Assembly (NCBI RefSeq): GCF_001700965.1
Contig: NZ_CP016756.1
Span: 3,834,501-3,898,500, forward strand
Length of the DNA stretch: 64,000 nt
DNA from: Stenotrophomonas nitritireducens
GTDB lineage: Bacteria > Pseudomonadota > Gammaproteobacteria > Xanthomonadales > Xanthomonadaceae
Direction of reading: 5' to 3'
Shown here piece after piece: positions 46,690-56,504 of the stretch (position 1 is the first letter of the stretch; each line of letters starts with the position of its first letter). A model generated the notes under the pieces. It saw only the letters and a list, made by a program, of their open reading frames with translations. It had not been told where the DNA came from and did not search any database. A program made the position numbers and the translations under genes.

Positions 46690-48180
46690 GTGTCCGAAGA
46701 AATTCTGGTCAATGTCACCCCGCGCGAAACCCGCGTGGCTGTGATTGAAAACGGCATGTTGCAGGAGCTGCACATCGAGCGCGGTTGGCGCCGGGGTGTG
46801 GTCGGCAACATCTACAAGGGCAAGGTGCAGCGGGTGATGCCCGGCATGCAGGCGGCCTTCGTCGAGGTGGGCTTGGACCGCGCTGCCTTCCTGCACGCCA
46901 ACGACGTGGTGCGGCCGGCGCCGGTCGCCGCCGACACCGACGAAACCGCGCCCAGCCTGCCGCTGCCGTCCTCGGTGCCGATCGTGGAGCTGCTGCGCGA
47001 CGGCCAGGACGTGGTGGTGCAGGTGGTCAAGGACCCGATCAGCACCAAGGGCGCGCGCCTGACTACCCAGATCAGCATCCCGTCGCGCTACCTGGTGCTG
47101 CTGCCGCAGTCCAAGATGGTTGGTGTTTCCGCACGGATCGAGGACGAGGCCGAACGTGCCCGGCTGAAGTCGCTGGTGACCGAAATTTCGGCCCAGCACG
47201 GCGGCTACGGCTACATCGTGCGCACCAATGCCGAAGGCCAGCCGGCCGAGGCCCTGGCTGAAGACATTTCCTATCTGTCGCGGGTGTGGGCAGTGGTGGA
47301 ACGGCGCGGCCGCGAAGCACCGCCGTGCAGCATCATCTATGAAGACCTGAGCCTGCCACTGCGTTCGGTGCGCGACCTGATCCGCAAGGACGTGGACAAG
47401 GTCAAGGTCGACTCCAAGGAAACCTTTGGCCAGCTGCAGGCTTTCGTGGCCAAGTACATGCCGGTGCTGGGCGAGAAGCTGGAGCTGTATACCGGCGACC
47501 GCCCGATCTTCGACATGTTCGGGGTCGAGGACGAGATCGTCCGCGCCTTGAACAAGCAGGTGCCGCTCAAATCCGGCGGCTACCTGGTCATCGACCAGAC
47601 CGAGGCGATGACCACCATCGACGTCAACACCGGTTCCTTCGTTGGCCAGCGCAACCTCGAAGAAACCGTGTTCCGCACCAATCTGGAGGCGGCGCAGACG
47701 GTTGCCCGGCAGCTGCGGCTGCGCAACCTGGGCGGCATCATCATCATCGACTTCATCGACATGGATGATGCCGAGCACCGTCGCCAGGTACTGCGCACGC
47801 TGGAAAAGGCACTGGCCCGCGACCACGCCAAAACCACGGTGTACGACTTCTCGCCGCTGGGCCTGGTCGAAATGACCCGCAAGCGTACGGTCGAGAGCCT
47901 GGAACGGCAGCTGTCCGAAACCTGCCCGCAATGCAGTGGCCGCGGCAGCATCAAGACCGCCGAAACCGTCACCTACGAGATCTTCCGGGAGATCACCCGC
48001 GCCGTGCGCCAGTTCGAGGCCGCGCGCCTGCTGGTGATCGCCTCCAGCAAAGTGGTCGCCCGCATCACCGACGAAGAGTCGGCGGCGGTCGCCGAGCTGG
48101 AAGAGTTCCTTGGCAAGAGCATCCGCTTCCAGGCCGATGATCAATACCTGCAGGAGCAGTTCGATGTCGTGCTGCTCTGA
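46690..48180 (+). CDS. rng: Ribonuclease G
   Basis: This 496-residue endoribonuclease matures the 5' end of 16S rRNA and decays some mRNAs. The N-terminal S1 region starts SEEILVNVTPRETRVAVIEN. The catalytic part carries TIDVNTGSFVGQRNLEET and IIIIDFIDMDD with the metal-binding aspartates. The zinc link is CPQCSGRG near residue 415. GTG 46690 is chosen because GGGGGAG lies eight bases before it and the protein then aligns with E. coli RNase G. GTG 46681, overlapping maf, has no usable spacing. Confidence 0.95.
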   Translation: MSEEILVNVTPRETRVAVIENGMLQELHIERGWRRGVVGNIYKGKVQRVMPGMQAAFVEVGLDRAAFLHANDVVRPAPVAADTDETAPSLPLPSSVPIVELLRDGQDVVVQVVKDPISTKGARLTTQISIPSRYLVLLPQSKMVGVSARIEDEAERARLKSLVTEISAQHGGYGYIVRTNAEGQPAEALAEDISYLSRVWAVVERRGREAPPCSIIYEDLSLPLRSVRDLIRKDVDKVKVDSKETFGQLQAFVAKYMPVLGEKLELYTGDRPIFDMFGVEDEIVRALNKQVPLKSGGYLVIDQTEAMTTIDVNTGSFVGQRNLEETVFRTNLEAAQTVARQLRLRNLGGIIIIDFIDMDDAEHRRQVLRTLEKALARDHAKTTVYDFSPLGLVEMTRKRTVESLERQLSETCPQCSGRGSIKTAETVTYEIFREITRAVRQFEAARLLVIASSKVVARITDEESAAVAELEEFLGKSIRFQADDQYLQEQFDVVLL

Positions 48181-48219
48181 GCACGCTCACTTCGCGGCAC
48201 GGAAGCACGAAGTGAGCTG

Positions 48220-51200
48220 ATGACCACGCTGTTGCGCCACCGCCTGCGCCGCTTCCGTCGCTATGCCTTGATGGCATTGGCGATCGCGTTGGTGTGCGTG
48301 GCCCTGCTGGTGGGCACGGTCAGTCAGCTGCTGCCGATGGTGGAAGCGCATCCGGACAAGGTGGCGGCGTGGCTTAGTGCGCGCGCTGGCCAGCCGGTGG
48401 CGTTCGATCGCCTGGACACGCGCTGGACCCGTCGCGGCCCACTGCTGCAGCTCGATGGGCTGCGCGTGGGTCAGGGCGAGGGCGTACGCATCGGCCAGGC
48501 CGAAGTGCTGGTTGCGGTGTATTCGGGCCTGCTGCCCGGCGCACCGCTCACCGAACTGCGCCTACGCGGGCTGGCCTTGACCCTGCAGCGTGCCGACGAC
48601 GGCCGCTGGTCGGTGCGCGGCCTGCCCGATTCCAGAACGGGTGGCGATCCGCTGGACACCCTGCGCAGGCTCGGCGAGCTGCAGGTGATCGGCGGCCAGC
48701 TGCAGGTGCAGGCGCCATCGATCGGTCTGCAGACCCGGATCCCGCGGGTCGACCTGCGCCTGCGTGTGGACGGCGAACGCGTGCGGGTGGGCGCCAAGGG
48801 CTGGATCGACACCGGCGCCGCGCCGGTCACCGCAGTGCTGGATTTCCAGCGTCAGCGTGGTGATGGGCAGGCCTGGTTTTCGGCCGATCCCGCCGAGCTG
48901 GGTGCATGGTCGTCGTTGCTGAAATTTGCAGGGCTGCAGATACGCCAGGGAAAGGGTGAGGCGCAGGGCTGGGTGCAGCTGCGCGACAACCGCGTGGTGG
49001 CGGTCACGGCCGAAGGCGAGCTGCAGGACGTGCAGTTGGCGGGCGCGCCGGTGCAGGCCGGTGATGCCGTGCCGACGCTGGCCTTCAACGCGCTGCAGTT
49101 GCGCGCGCGCTGGCACGCCATCGAAGGTGGCTGGCGCCTGGATGCGCCGCGTCTGCGCATTGCCGCCAACGGTGCCACCCAGTCCCTGGACGGCTTGCTG
49201 TTGGCAGGTGGAAAGAATTTCGCGGTGCAGGGCAAGCAACTCGATGCCGGCCCGCTGTTGCAGGTGGCAGCGCTCAGTGACCGGCTTGAACCCAGCCTGC
49301 GGCGCTGGCTGCAGCGCTCGCAACCGTCACTGCGTTTTGCCGACATCAACCTGCTGGGGAATGCCGATGGCGTGGTCCGCGGCAGCGGCCAGTTGCTCGA
49401 TGCCAGTTTTGCGCCAGTTGGTGGCAGCCCCGGCATCAGTGGCCTGCGCGGCCATTTTGAAGGCGATGCGCAGGCGTTTTCGCTGTCTCTGAAGCCCGAC
49501 CATGTGGTGCGTTTCGATTGGCCGACCGGCTTTGGCGTACTGCATGAGCTGCAGCTCTCCGGTGACCTGGTCGGTTGGCGCGAGGGTGCCGGCTGGCAGA
49601 TAGGGACGCCCGCGCTGCGCATGCAGGGCCGCAATTATGCCGCCGACATACGCGGCGGGCTGTGGTTCCAGGGCGACGGCACGCGGCCATGGATCAACCT
49701 GGCGGCCAAGATCGACGACGTGCCGATGACGGCCGCCAAGCAGTTCTGGGTGCGCTCCAACATGAGCAAGGCGGCAGTCGAGTGGCTGGATGCGGCGCTG
49801 GTGGATGGCACCCTGCGCGGCGGTACCGGCCTGGCCGTGGGCGATCTGGACGACTGGCCGTTCACCGGCAACAACGGCCGTTTCGAAGCCGGCGGCCACA
49901 TCGACGACGGCGCTATCCGGTTCCAGCAGGACTGGCCGCTGATGCAGCACGTCAACGCCGATATCGGCTTCATCGGCGATGGTTTCGATCTGAGCGGGCG
50001 CGGCGATCTGGCCGGGGTCAAGGTGGATCAGCTGCGCGCGGGCATCGCCAGTTTCCGTGAATCCAGGTTGCGGGTGCAGGCCAGCACCGTGGATGAAAGC
50101 GCGCGCCTGCTGACGATGCTGCGGCAGAGTCCGCTGCAGGCCAGCTACGGCGACACCTTGGACAACCTGGCAGTCAGCGGCCCGGCGGCGGTCAATTTCG
50201 ATCTGTTGCTGCCGCTGCACCACGATGGTGGCGGCCATCTGCAGGGCGATATCGATCTGCGTGGCGTGCGCATGGCCGACAAGCGTTGGGACCTGCAGTT
50301 CGAAGGCGTGCGTGGCAAGGCGCAGTACAGCAGCGAAGGCTTCGATGCGCCGGCGTTGCAGGTGCGGCACCAGGAGAATGATGGCGTGCTGGCGCTGCGC
50401 GCCGGCAAGCCGGTCAAGGACCCAGCGCAGGCGTTCGAGGCCGAACTGAGCGCGGACCTGGATGCAGGCAAGCTGTTGGACCGCGCGCCGGAGTTGGCGT
50501 GGCTCAAGCCCTATGTGCATGGCACCTCGGCATGGACGGTCGGGGTCAGCCTGCCCAAGGTTGCGGCAGGTGCACGCAACAGCCCGCCGACCCAGCTGAC
50601 CCTGCGTTCGGACCTGCAGGGCACCCGCCTGCAGTTGCCGGCGCCTTTGAACAAGCCCGCCGCCGATGCGCTGGCCACCACGGTGCAGGCTGCTCTGCCG
50701 ATGGGCGCCGGGCGCATTGATGTGTCCTTCGGCAAGCTGATGGCGCTGGCTGCGCGCAGCCAGAACGGCAAGACCGGCGTGCAGGTCACCATGGGCAGTG
50801 ACCGCGTGGATCAAGAGCCTCCGGCTGATGGTCTGGTGGTCAATGGCCGCACCCCGTCGCTGGATGCCTTGGAATGGATCAGCCTGGCGCGCGGCGGCGA
50901 CAGCAACGGCAGCGACGGCGGGCTGGCGCTGAAACACGTTGACGTATTGGCCGACCAGCTGGTGATGGTCGGCGGGCGGTTCGCGCAGACCCGCCTGCAG
51001 CTGCGTCCGGGTGCCGATGCAGTTGCAGTACAACTCGACGGCCCGGCACTTGCCGGCAACCTGCGCGTGCCAACCGCCGATGGCGGCACGGTCAGTGGGC
51101 AGCTGGCGCGCGTGCATTGGCAGGCGGCCAAGGCGGCCGCCACCGAGTCCAGCGATACCCCGGCAGAACCCCTCAATCCGGCCAATATTCCGCCACTGGC

Positions 51201-52041
51201 GCTGGATATCGATGACCTGCAGTTCGCCGCGATCAAGCTGGGCCAGACCCGGCTGCGCACGCGTCCGACCGGCGACGGCCTGCAGGTACAGGAATTGGCG
51301 ATACGCGCGCCCAAGCAGGTGATCGACGTACACGGGCAATGGCGTGGCCTGGGCGCGCAGGCGCGCACCCAGGCGACCGCCAATGTGCAGAGCGAGGACC
51401 TGGGCGACCTGCTGCAGCGGCTGGGTTACGCCGGGCAGCTGCGTGGCGGGCAGGGCAAGGCGCAGCTGCAGGCCGGCTGGCAGGGCGGGCCGATGGCCTT
51501 CAACCTGGCCAGCCTGGAAGGCGGTCTGGATATGGACCTGCGCAACGGCCAGCTGCTGGAAGTGGAGCCGGGTGCCGGCCGCGTGCTGGGCCTGTTGAGC
51601 GTGGCGCAGCTGCCGCGACGCCTGCTGTTTGATTTCCGCGACCTGTTTTCCAAGGGCCTGGCGTTCAACCATGTGGAAGGCGCGATGCGCTTCGGCAATG
51701 GCCAGGCCAGCACCGACAAGATCGCCATCGAGGCACCGGCGGCGGAAATCACCATCCGTGGCCAGGCCGACCTGGTGGCCCAGCAGTTCAACCAGACCAT
51801 CGATGTGAACCCGCGCTCGGGCAATCTGCTGACCGTGGTTGGCGCGGTAGCCGGCGGCCCGGTGGGCGCGGCGGTAGGCGCTGCCGCCAACGCGGTGCTG
51901 GGCAAGCCACTGGGTGAAATCGGCTCCAAGACCTACAAGGTGACCGGGCCGTGGAAAGATCCCAAGGTCGAAGTACTGGACCGTGATGCGGCCCGCATGC
52001 CGCCCCCGGCGGTGACGCCGGGGGCCGCGGGCAGCCCCTGA
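48220..52041 (+). CDS. yhdP: AsmA-like envelope protein YhdP
   Basis: This 1273-residue protein is anchored by one N-terminal helix (LMALAIALVCVALLVGTVSQ, about 17-36) and continues as a very long periplasmic beta-rich domain of the YhdP/AsmA family. In E. coli YhdP helps move phospholipids to the outer membrane. Diagnostic parts are WLSARAGQPVAFDRLDTRW near the start and, near the end, GRVLGLLSVAQLPRRLLFDF and the closing GSKTYKVTGPWKDPKVEVL. It starts 39 bases after rng and is followed by tldD 47 bases later, the same order as E. coli. Confidence 0.95.
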   Translation: MTTLLRHRLRRFRRYALMALAIALVCVALLVGTVSQLLPMVEAHPDKVAAWLSARAGQPVAFDRLDTRWTRRGPLLQLDGLRVGQGEGVRIGQAEVLVAVYSGLLPGAPLTELRLRGLALTLQRADDGRWSVRGLPDSRTGGDPLDTLRRLGELQVIGGQLQVQAPSIGLQTRIPRVDLRLRVDGERVRVGAKGWIDTGAAPVTAVLDFQRQRGDGQAWFSADPAELGAWSSLLKFAGLQIRQGKGEAQGWVQLRDNRVVAVTAEGELQDVQLAGAPVQAGDAVPTLAFNALQLRARWHAIEGGWRLDAPRLRIAANGATQSLDGLLLAGGKNFAVQGKQLDAGPLLQVAALSDRLEPSLRRWLQRSQPSLRFADINLLGNADGVVRGSGQLLDASFAPVGGSPGISGLRGHFEGDAQAFSLSLKPDHVVRFDWPTGFGVLHELQLSGDLVGWREGAGWQIGTPALRMQGRNYAADIRGGLWFQGDGTRPWINLAAKIDDVPMTAAKQFWVRSNMSKAAVEWLDAALVDGTLRGGTGLAVGDLDDWPFTGNNGRFEAGGHIDDGAIRFQQDWPLMQHVNADIGFIGDGFDLSGRGDLAGVKVDQLRAGIASFRESRLRVQASTVDESARLLTMLRQSPLQASYGDTLDNLAVSGPAAVNFDLLLPLHHDGGGHLQGDIDLRGVRMADKRWDLQFEGVRGKAQYSSEGFDAPALQVRHQENDGVLALRAGKPVKDPAQAFEAELSADLDAGKLLDRAPELAWLKPYVHGTSAWTVGVSLPKVAAGARNSPPTQLTLRSDLQGTRLQLPAPLNKPAADALATTVQAALPMGAGRIDVSFGKLMALAARSQNGKTGVQVTMGSDRVDQEPPADGLVVNGRTPSLDALEWISLARGGDSNGSDGGLALKHVDVLADQLVMVGGRFAQTRLQLRPGADAVAVQLDGPALAGNLRVPTADGGTVSGQLARVHWQAAKAAATESSDTPAEPLNPANIPPLALDIDDLQFAAIKLGQTRLRTRPTGDGLQVQELAIRAPKQVIDVHGQWRGLGAQARTQATANVQSEDLGDLLQRLGYAGQLRGGQGKAQLQAGWQGGPMAFNLASLEGGLDMDLRNGQLLEVEPGAGRVLGLLSVAQLPRRLLFDFRDLFSKGLAFNHVEGAMRFGNGQASTDKIAIEAPAAEITIRGQADLVAQQFNQTIDVNPRSGNLLTVVGAVAGGPVGAAVGAAANAVLGKPLGEIGSKTYKVTGPWKDPKVEVLDRDAARMPPPAVTPGAAGSP

Positions 52042-52088
52042 ACCCTTGCAGGCTTGCATGAGGCGGGTCTGCCCCCATCTGGAATGTC

Positions 52089-53534
52089 ATGACCGACAAC
52101 GCTCTCACGCTTGCTGAAACCCGCCTGCTGCTGCCTTCAGGGCTGGATGCCAATCGCCTGGAACGCACCTTTGGCACCTTGCTGGGGCCGGGTATCGATT
52201 TTGGCGACCTGTATTTCCAGCATTCGCGCCGGGAAAGCTGGAGCGTGGAGGACGGCATCGTCAAGGACGGTGCGCATTCGATCGAACAAGGCGTGGGAGT
52301 GCGCGCGATTGCCGGTGAAAAGACCGGCTTTGCGTATTCGGACGACATCCAGCCGGCGGCGCTGCTGGCTGCGGCGCAGTCGGCGCGGGCGATCTCCCGC
52401 GAGGGCGGCGAGCAGAACGTGCGCTCGCTGGTGCGCGGCAGCGGTCGCGCGCTGTACCCGGCGCTGGACCCGGTGGACAGCATCGGCAACGAGACCAAGG
52501 TGGAAGTGCTCAAGCGGCTGGACCGTTACCTGCGCGCGGCGGACACGCGCGTGCAGCAGGTGATGGTGAGCCTGTCCGGCGGTGTCGATACGGTGCTGAT
52601 CGCGCGCAGCGACGGCGTGCTGGCAGCGGACGTACGCCCGCTGGTGCGGCTCAATGTGCAGGTCATCGTCGAACAGAATGGTCGTCGCGAGTCCGGTTAT
52701 GCCGGCGGCGGTGGCCGCTATAGCTACGAAGAACTGTTTGCCGGCGACCGCCCGGAAGCCTTCGCCCGCGAAGCACTGCGCCAGGCGCTGGTGAACCTGG
52801 AAGCCATTCCGGCCCCGGCCGGGGTGATGCCGGTGGTGCTCGGCCCGGGCTGGCCCGGCGTACTGCTGCACGAAGCGGTCGGTCACGGTCTGGAAGGTGA
52901 CTTCAACCGCAAGGGCACCAGTGTCTACGCGGGCCGGATCGGCGAGCGGGTGGCCTCACCGGGCGTGACCATCGTCGATGACGGCACCCTGGACGGGCGT
53001 CGTGGTTCCTTGAACATCGATGACGAAGGCACGCCGACCCAGTGCACCACCCTGATCGAGGACGGCATCCTGGTCGGCTACATGCAGGACACGCTCAACG
53101 CGCGTTTGATGGGCGTTGCGCCGACCGGCAATGGCCGCCGCGAATCCTTCGCGCACATGACCATGCCGCGCATGACCAATACCTATATGCGCGCCGGCAA
53201 CCATGACCCGCAGGAGATGATCCGTTCGGTGAAGAAGGGCCTGTACGCGGTCAATTTCGGCGGCGGCCAGGTCGACATCACCAGCGGCAAGTACGTGTTC
53301 TCGGCGACCGAGGCCTACCTGATCGAAGACGGCAAGATCACCGCGCCGGTGAAGGGCGCGACCCTGATCGGCAACGGTCCGGAGACCATGCAGAAGGTGC
53401 GCATGATCGGTAACGATCTGGCATTGGATGAAGGCGTGGGCATCTGCGGCAAGGACGGGCAGAGCGTGCCGGTCGGTGTCGGCCAGCCGTCGTTGCTGAT
53501 TGATGGGCTGACGGTGGGTGGTACGCAGGCTTGA
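52089..53534 (+). CDS. tldD: Metalloprotease TldD
   Basis: This 481-residue subunit forms with TldE/PmbA a heterodimeric zinc protease known for processing microcin B17 and degrading CcdA. The zinc motif [11 protein letters not shown] is present (from about residue 261), as are the flanking [11 protein letters not shown] and the C-terminal [19 protein letters not shown] and [18 protein letters not shown]. All expected elements are seen. The partner pmbA lies 930 bases downstream beyond darP, which runs the other way. Confidence 0.97.
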   Translation: MTDNALTLAETRLLLPSGLDANRLERTFGTLLGPGIDFGDLYFQHSRRESWSVEDGIVKDGAHSIEQGVGVRAIAGEKTGFAYSDDIQPAALLAAAQSARAISREGGEQNVRSLVRGSGRALYPALDPVDSIGNETKVEVLKRLDRYLRAADTRVQQVMVSLSGGVDTVLIARSDGVLAADVRPLVRLNVQVIVEQNGRRESGYAGGGGRYSYEELFAGDRPEAFAREALRQALVNLEAIPAPAGVMPVVLGPGWPGVLLHEAVGHGLEGDFNRKGTSVYAGRIGERVASPGVTIVDDGTLDGRRGSLNIDDEGTPTQCTTLIEDGILVGYMQDTLNARLMGVAPTGNGRRESFAHMTMPRMTNTYMRAGNHDPQEMIRSVKKGLYAVNFGGGQVDITSGKYVFSATEAYLIEDGKITAPVKGATLIGNGPETMQKVRMIGNDLALDEGVGICGKDGQSVPVGVGQPSLLIDGLTVGGTQA

Positions 53535-53552
53535 GGGTGCTTTAAGAGCTTT

Positions 53553-53698
53553 CCCTCATTCGCCCTCCGGGCACCTTCTCCCGCTTGCGGGAGAAGGGAA
53601 TGCTGGCATTTGGAATTTTGCGGAGTCAGCTCGAACTGCAGCTTTGCAATCCCTTCTCCCGTTTACGGGAGAAGGTGCCCCGAAGGGGCGGATGAGGG
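53553..53698. repeat. Inverted repeat pair after tldD
   Basis: Two arms, CCCTCATTCGCCCTCCGGGC with CACCTTCTCCCGCTTGCGGG on the left and their complement on the right, face each other in this 202-base gap. Each arm contains its own small hairpin (TTCTCCCGnnnnCGGGAGAA). It is a dispersed intergenic element of a kind common in xanthomonads and could stop convergent tldD and darP transcripts. Confidence 0.75.
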
Positions 53699-53736
53699 CA
53701 GCTTTTCGTTAAAGAACAAACCAACAGCAACCCAGC

Positions 53737-54330
53737 TCAATCCTGCGCGTCGTCGCCATCCACATCATCCGCATCGTCATCGCCGCCAACTTCCGCAGCG
53801 GCACTCAGTACCGGCACCAGCATCAGCTCGCGCAGTACCTGGTAGATCTCGCGGTAGGCGCGCGGCGGCTTGTTCTTGGCTTTCTCGGCCAGGGCATTGC
53901 GGACCAGGGTACGCAGCCCCTGGCGGTCGGCTTCCGGATGTTCGTCCAGCAGCTCGCCCAGGGCAACGTCGCCCTCGGTCATCAAACGCTCACGCCAGCG
54001 CTCCATGCGGTGCATGATGGCCACTTCGCGGCGTGAGGTCTCGCTGTTGGCGTCCAAGGCGTTGCGGATCGCGTCCAGGGTTTCGTCTTCCTCGCGGCGC
54101 ATCTGCTTGGCCAGGAATGCCAGCTGGCGCTTGCGGGCACCGTGCGAGGTGATGCGCTTGGTGTACTCGATGTGTTCCAGCATGCCTTCCGGAATAGGCA
54201 GGCGTGCCAGCTGGGCCGGGGTCAGCTCCACCAGGGTTTCGCCCAGCGCCAGCACTTCCAGCGCTTCGCGCCGGTTCTGGCTACGGCTTTCGCCCAAAAA
54301 TTCACCGGTTTCTTGATCGCGTCCGCGCAT
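53737..54330 (-). CDS. darP: Ribosome assembly factor DarP (YjgA, DUF615)
   Basis: This 197-residue helical protein of the YjgA/DUF615 family acts in late maturation of the 50S ribosomal subunit. Conserved parts are [51 protein letters not shown] and the C-terminal [17 protein letters not shown]. The C-terminus ends in a strongly acidic Asp-rich tail, an extra compared with E. coli. The family is often beside pmbA, as here, in divergent orientation with 134 bases between the starts. Confidence 0.93.
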   Translation of the reverse strand: MRGRDQETGEFLGESRSQNRREALEVLALGETLVELTPAQLARLPIPEGMLEHIEYTKRITSHGARKRQLAFLAKQMRREEDETLDAIRNALDANSETSRREVAIMHRMERWRERLMTEGDVALGELLDEHPEADRQGLRTLVRNALAEKAKNKPPRAYREIYQVLRELMLVPVLSAAAEVGGDDDADDVDGDDAQD

Positions 54331-54464
54331 CGCACTGCTACCTACTAAACTTCATGACAGGAAAGCCGGGCGCTCGCCGGGCTTCACGAGGGATCCCGTC
54401 ACACCGCCGCCAGTCAGGCAAGACCGGGCAGATGTGAAGGGATTCGGCCACCAAGGATAAAGCA

Positions 54465-55832
54465 TTGAACGTCATTAGCACCCAAAACCCTGCCGTCGAC
54501 GACAGCCTGCAGCGCCTGGAGCGCTTGGCCGGCATCTCCCAGCGGCTGCTGGAGCGGGCCCGCGCAATGGGTGCCAGCCAGGCCGAGGTCAGCTGCAGCG
54601 AGGACCGCGGGCTGGATGTGAACGTGCGCCTGGGCGAGGTGGAGACCGTCGAGGCCACCCATGACCGTGGCATCGCGGTGACCGTGTATTTCGGCCAACG
54701 CAAGGGCAGTGCCAGCACCGCCGACCTGCAGGAGTCCAGCCTGGAGGCTACCGTGGCCCAGGCCTGCGCCATCGCCCGCCATACCGAGGACGATCCGGCC
54801 GCCGGTCTTGCCGACCCGGCGCTGATGGCCACCGAATTCCCGGACCTGGACAGCTGGCACCCGTGGGAGCTCAGCGCCGAACAGGCGCTGGACCTGGCCC
54901 TGGCCTGCGAATCGGCCGGCCGCCAGAGCGACAGCCGCATCAGCAATTCCGACGGCGCATCGGCCTCCACCGCGCAGAGCGTGTCGGTCTACGCCAACTC
55001 GCATGGCTTCATCGGCCGTGACCGCAGCAGCCACCATTCCATCGGCTGCGCGCTGATCGCAGGGCAGGGTGACGGCATGCAGCGTGATGGCTGGTATACC
55101 AGTGCCATCGCCCGCGAAGACCTGGACGATCCCGCGGCGGTGGGCCTGCGCGCGGCCGAGCGTACCGTCGCCCGGCTGCAGCCGCGTTCGCTGCCGACCG
55201 GCGAGGTGCAGGTGCTGTTCGCTGCGGAAATGGCGCGTTCGCTGATCGGCCATCTGCTCAGCGCCGTTTCCGGCGGCGCGTTGTACCGGCGTGCCAGCTT
55301 CCTGCTCGACAGCGTGGATACACAGCTGTTTCCGCAGTGGTTCGGCATTGATGAACTGCCGCTGCTGCGTCGCGGTCTGCGTTCAAGTTCCTACGACGGC
55401 GAAGGTGTGGCTACCCGCAATTCGGCCTTGATCACCGATGGTGTATTGCAGCGTTACATCCTGGGCAGTTACTCGGCGCGCAAGCTGGGCCTGCAGACCA
55501 CAGCCAATGCCGGCGGCGTGCACAACCTGAAAGTGAAGGCCAATGCGGGCGATCGCGCGACCATGCTGTCGGGTATGGGGACCGGCCTGCTGGTAACCGA
55601 ACTGATGGGGCAGGGCGTGAATGGCATTACCGGTGATTACTCGCGTGGTGCCGGTGGTTTCTGGGTGGAGAACGGACAGATCGCCTACCCGGTGGACGGC
55701 ATCACCATCGCCGGCAATCTCAAACAGATGTTTGCCGGTATTGAAGCGGTGGGCAGCGACGTGGATACCCGGTCGCATGTTTCGGTCGGTTCGATATTGG
55801 TCGGAAAGATGACAGTGGCAGGTAATGATTGA
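54465..55832 (+). CDS. pmbA: Metalloprotease PmbA/TldE
   Basis: This 455-residue protein is the TldE/PmbA partner of TldD. It shows the N-terminal GASQAEVSCSEDRGLDVNVR, VEATHDRGIAVTVYFGQRKG, the central LFPQWFGIDELPLLRRGLRS, and the C-terminal GAGGFWVENGQIAYPVDGIT. TldE carries no zinc HExxxH motif, and none is seen. The start is TTG 54465 with AAGGA eight bases before it; no ATG fits the conserved N-terminus. Confidence 0.95.
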   Translation: MNVISTQNPAVDDSLQRLERLAGISQRLLERARAMGASQAEVSCSEDRGLDVNVRLGEVETVEATHDRGIAVTVYFGQRKGSASTADLQESSLEATVAQACAIARHTEDDPAAGLADPALMATEFPDLDSWHPWELSAEQALDLALACESAGRQSDSRISNSDGASASTAQSVSVYANSHGFIGRDRSSHHSIGCALIAGQGDGMQRDGWYTSAIAREDLDDPAAVGLRAAERTVARLQPRSLPTGEVQVLFAAEMARSLIGHLLSAVSGGALYRRASFLLDSVDTQLFPQWFGIDELPLLRRGLRSSSYDGEGVATRNSALITDGVLQRYILGSYSARKLGLQTTANAGGVHNLKVKANAGDRATMLSGMGTGLLVTELMGQGVNGITGDYSRGAGGFWVENGQIAYPVDGITIAGNLKQMFAGIEAVGSDVDTRSHVSVGSILVGKMTVAGND

Positions 55833-55866
55833 CGCAGTCTTGGTAAACAGCGGACTATTCTTATGT

Positions 55867-55884
55867 GGGAGCTAGCGCGCTCCC
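55867..55884 (+). terminator. Hairpin after pmbA
   Basis: GGGAGC-TAGCGC-GCTCCC lies 35 bases after the pmbA stop without a T-run. It is a weak terminator candidate. Confidence 0.35.
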
Positions 55885-55935
55885 TATAGCTGTCAGCCAG
55901 TATTGATAAACCCTTTACAAGGATCTTGGGGAACA

Positions 55936-56307
55936 ATGAGCGATTACCAGAATACTCCGCCGCCGCCGCCGACCAGCGCCGGTGCTTCCGACGACAACAG
56001 CATCGCAATGCTGGTGCACCTGTCGGGCATTTTCTTCAGCTTCATCGTGCCGCTGATCGTGTGGCTGGTGAACAAGGACAAACCGGAAAAGGCGTTCTTG
56101 AATGCCAACTCGAAGGAAGCCCTGAACTTCCAGCTCACGCTGCTGGGTGCTTACTTCATCAGCGGTATTCTGATGGTCGTGCTGATCGGCTTCCTGACCT
56201 ATGCCGTGGCATGGATCGGTGGCCTGGTATTCGCGATTCTTGCGGGCCTGGCAGCCAACAAGGGCGAGACCTACCGCTACCCGCTGACCATTCGCCTGAT
56301 CAAGTAA
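55936..56307 (+). CDS. DUF4870 family membrane protein
   Basis: This 123-residue protein starts with a short Pro-rich segment (YQNTPPPPPTSAG) and has three to four membrane helices. The DUF4870/Tic20-like pattern is clear: NSIAMLVHLSGIFFSFIVPL, FLNANSKEALNFQLTLL, and a C-terminal helix before KGETYRYPLTIRLIK. Function is unknown. ATG 55936 follows GGGGAAC; an in-frame start 33 bases upstream is less likely. It is monocistronic and has its own terminator. Confidence 0.88.
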   Translation: MSDYQNTPPPPPTSAGASDDNSIAMLVHLSGIFFSFIVPLIVWLVNKDKPEKAFLNANSKEALNFQLTLLGAYFISGILMVVLIGFLTYAVAWIGGLVFAILAGLAANKGETYRYPLTIRLIK

Positions 56308-56328
56308 TCCGCGCGATGGTTGTTTGAT

Positions 56329-56355
56329 AAAAGCCCGGCGCAAGCCGGGCTTTTT
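56329..56355 (+). terminator. Rho-independent terminator of the DUF4870 gene
   Basis: AAAGCCCGGC and GCCGGGCTTT form a stem around GCAA, followed by TTGTTTG. It lies 22 bases after the stop codon. Confidence 0.93.
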
Positions 56356-56396
56356 GTTTGCATGCAGTTTGCGAGCAGTACGGTGTTGCAGCTTTG

Positions 56397-56496
56397 CCCC
56401 CTCCCTTTGCCGAAGGCAAGGGGAGGGCTGGGGAGGGGTTGGCCGTTCGCGGCCGCGCAGGCTTTGTCAGCTTCGCGGCGTACGCCGCTCCCACAA
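56397..56496. repeat. Intergenic repeats (CCCTCCCTTT type and a single REP)
   Basis: CCCCCTCCCTTTGCCGAAGG with its complement and a GGGGAGGGG tail occupies 56397-56442. GCTTCGCGGCGTACGCCGCT, a single REP copy, is at 56470-56489. They sit between the DUF4870 terminator and the end of ispA. Confidence 0.75.
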
Positions 56497-56504
56497 GCCT
56501 GCAA

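Noticed and set aside
49327..52059. Minus-strand frame of 910 codons
   Set aside because: It is antisense to yhdP and rich in His, Gln and Arg without any recognisable family.
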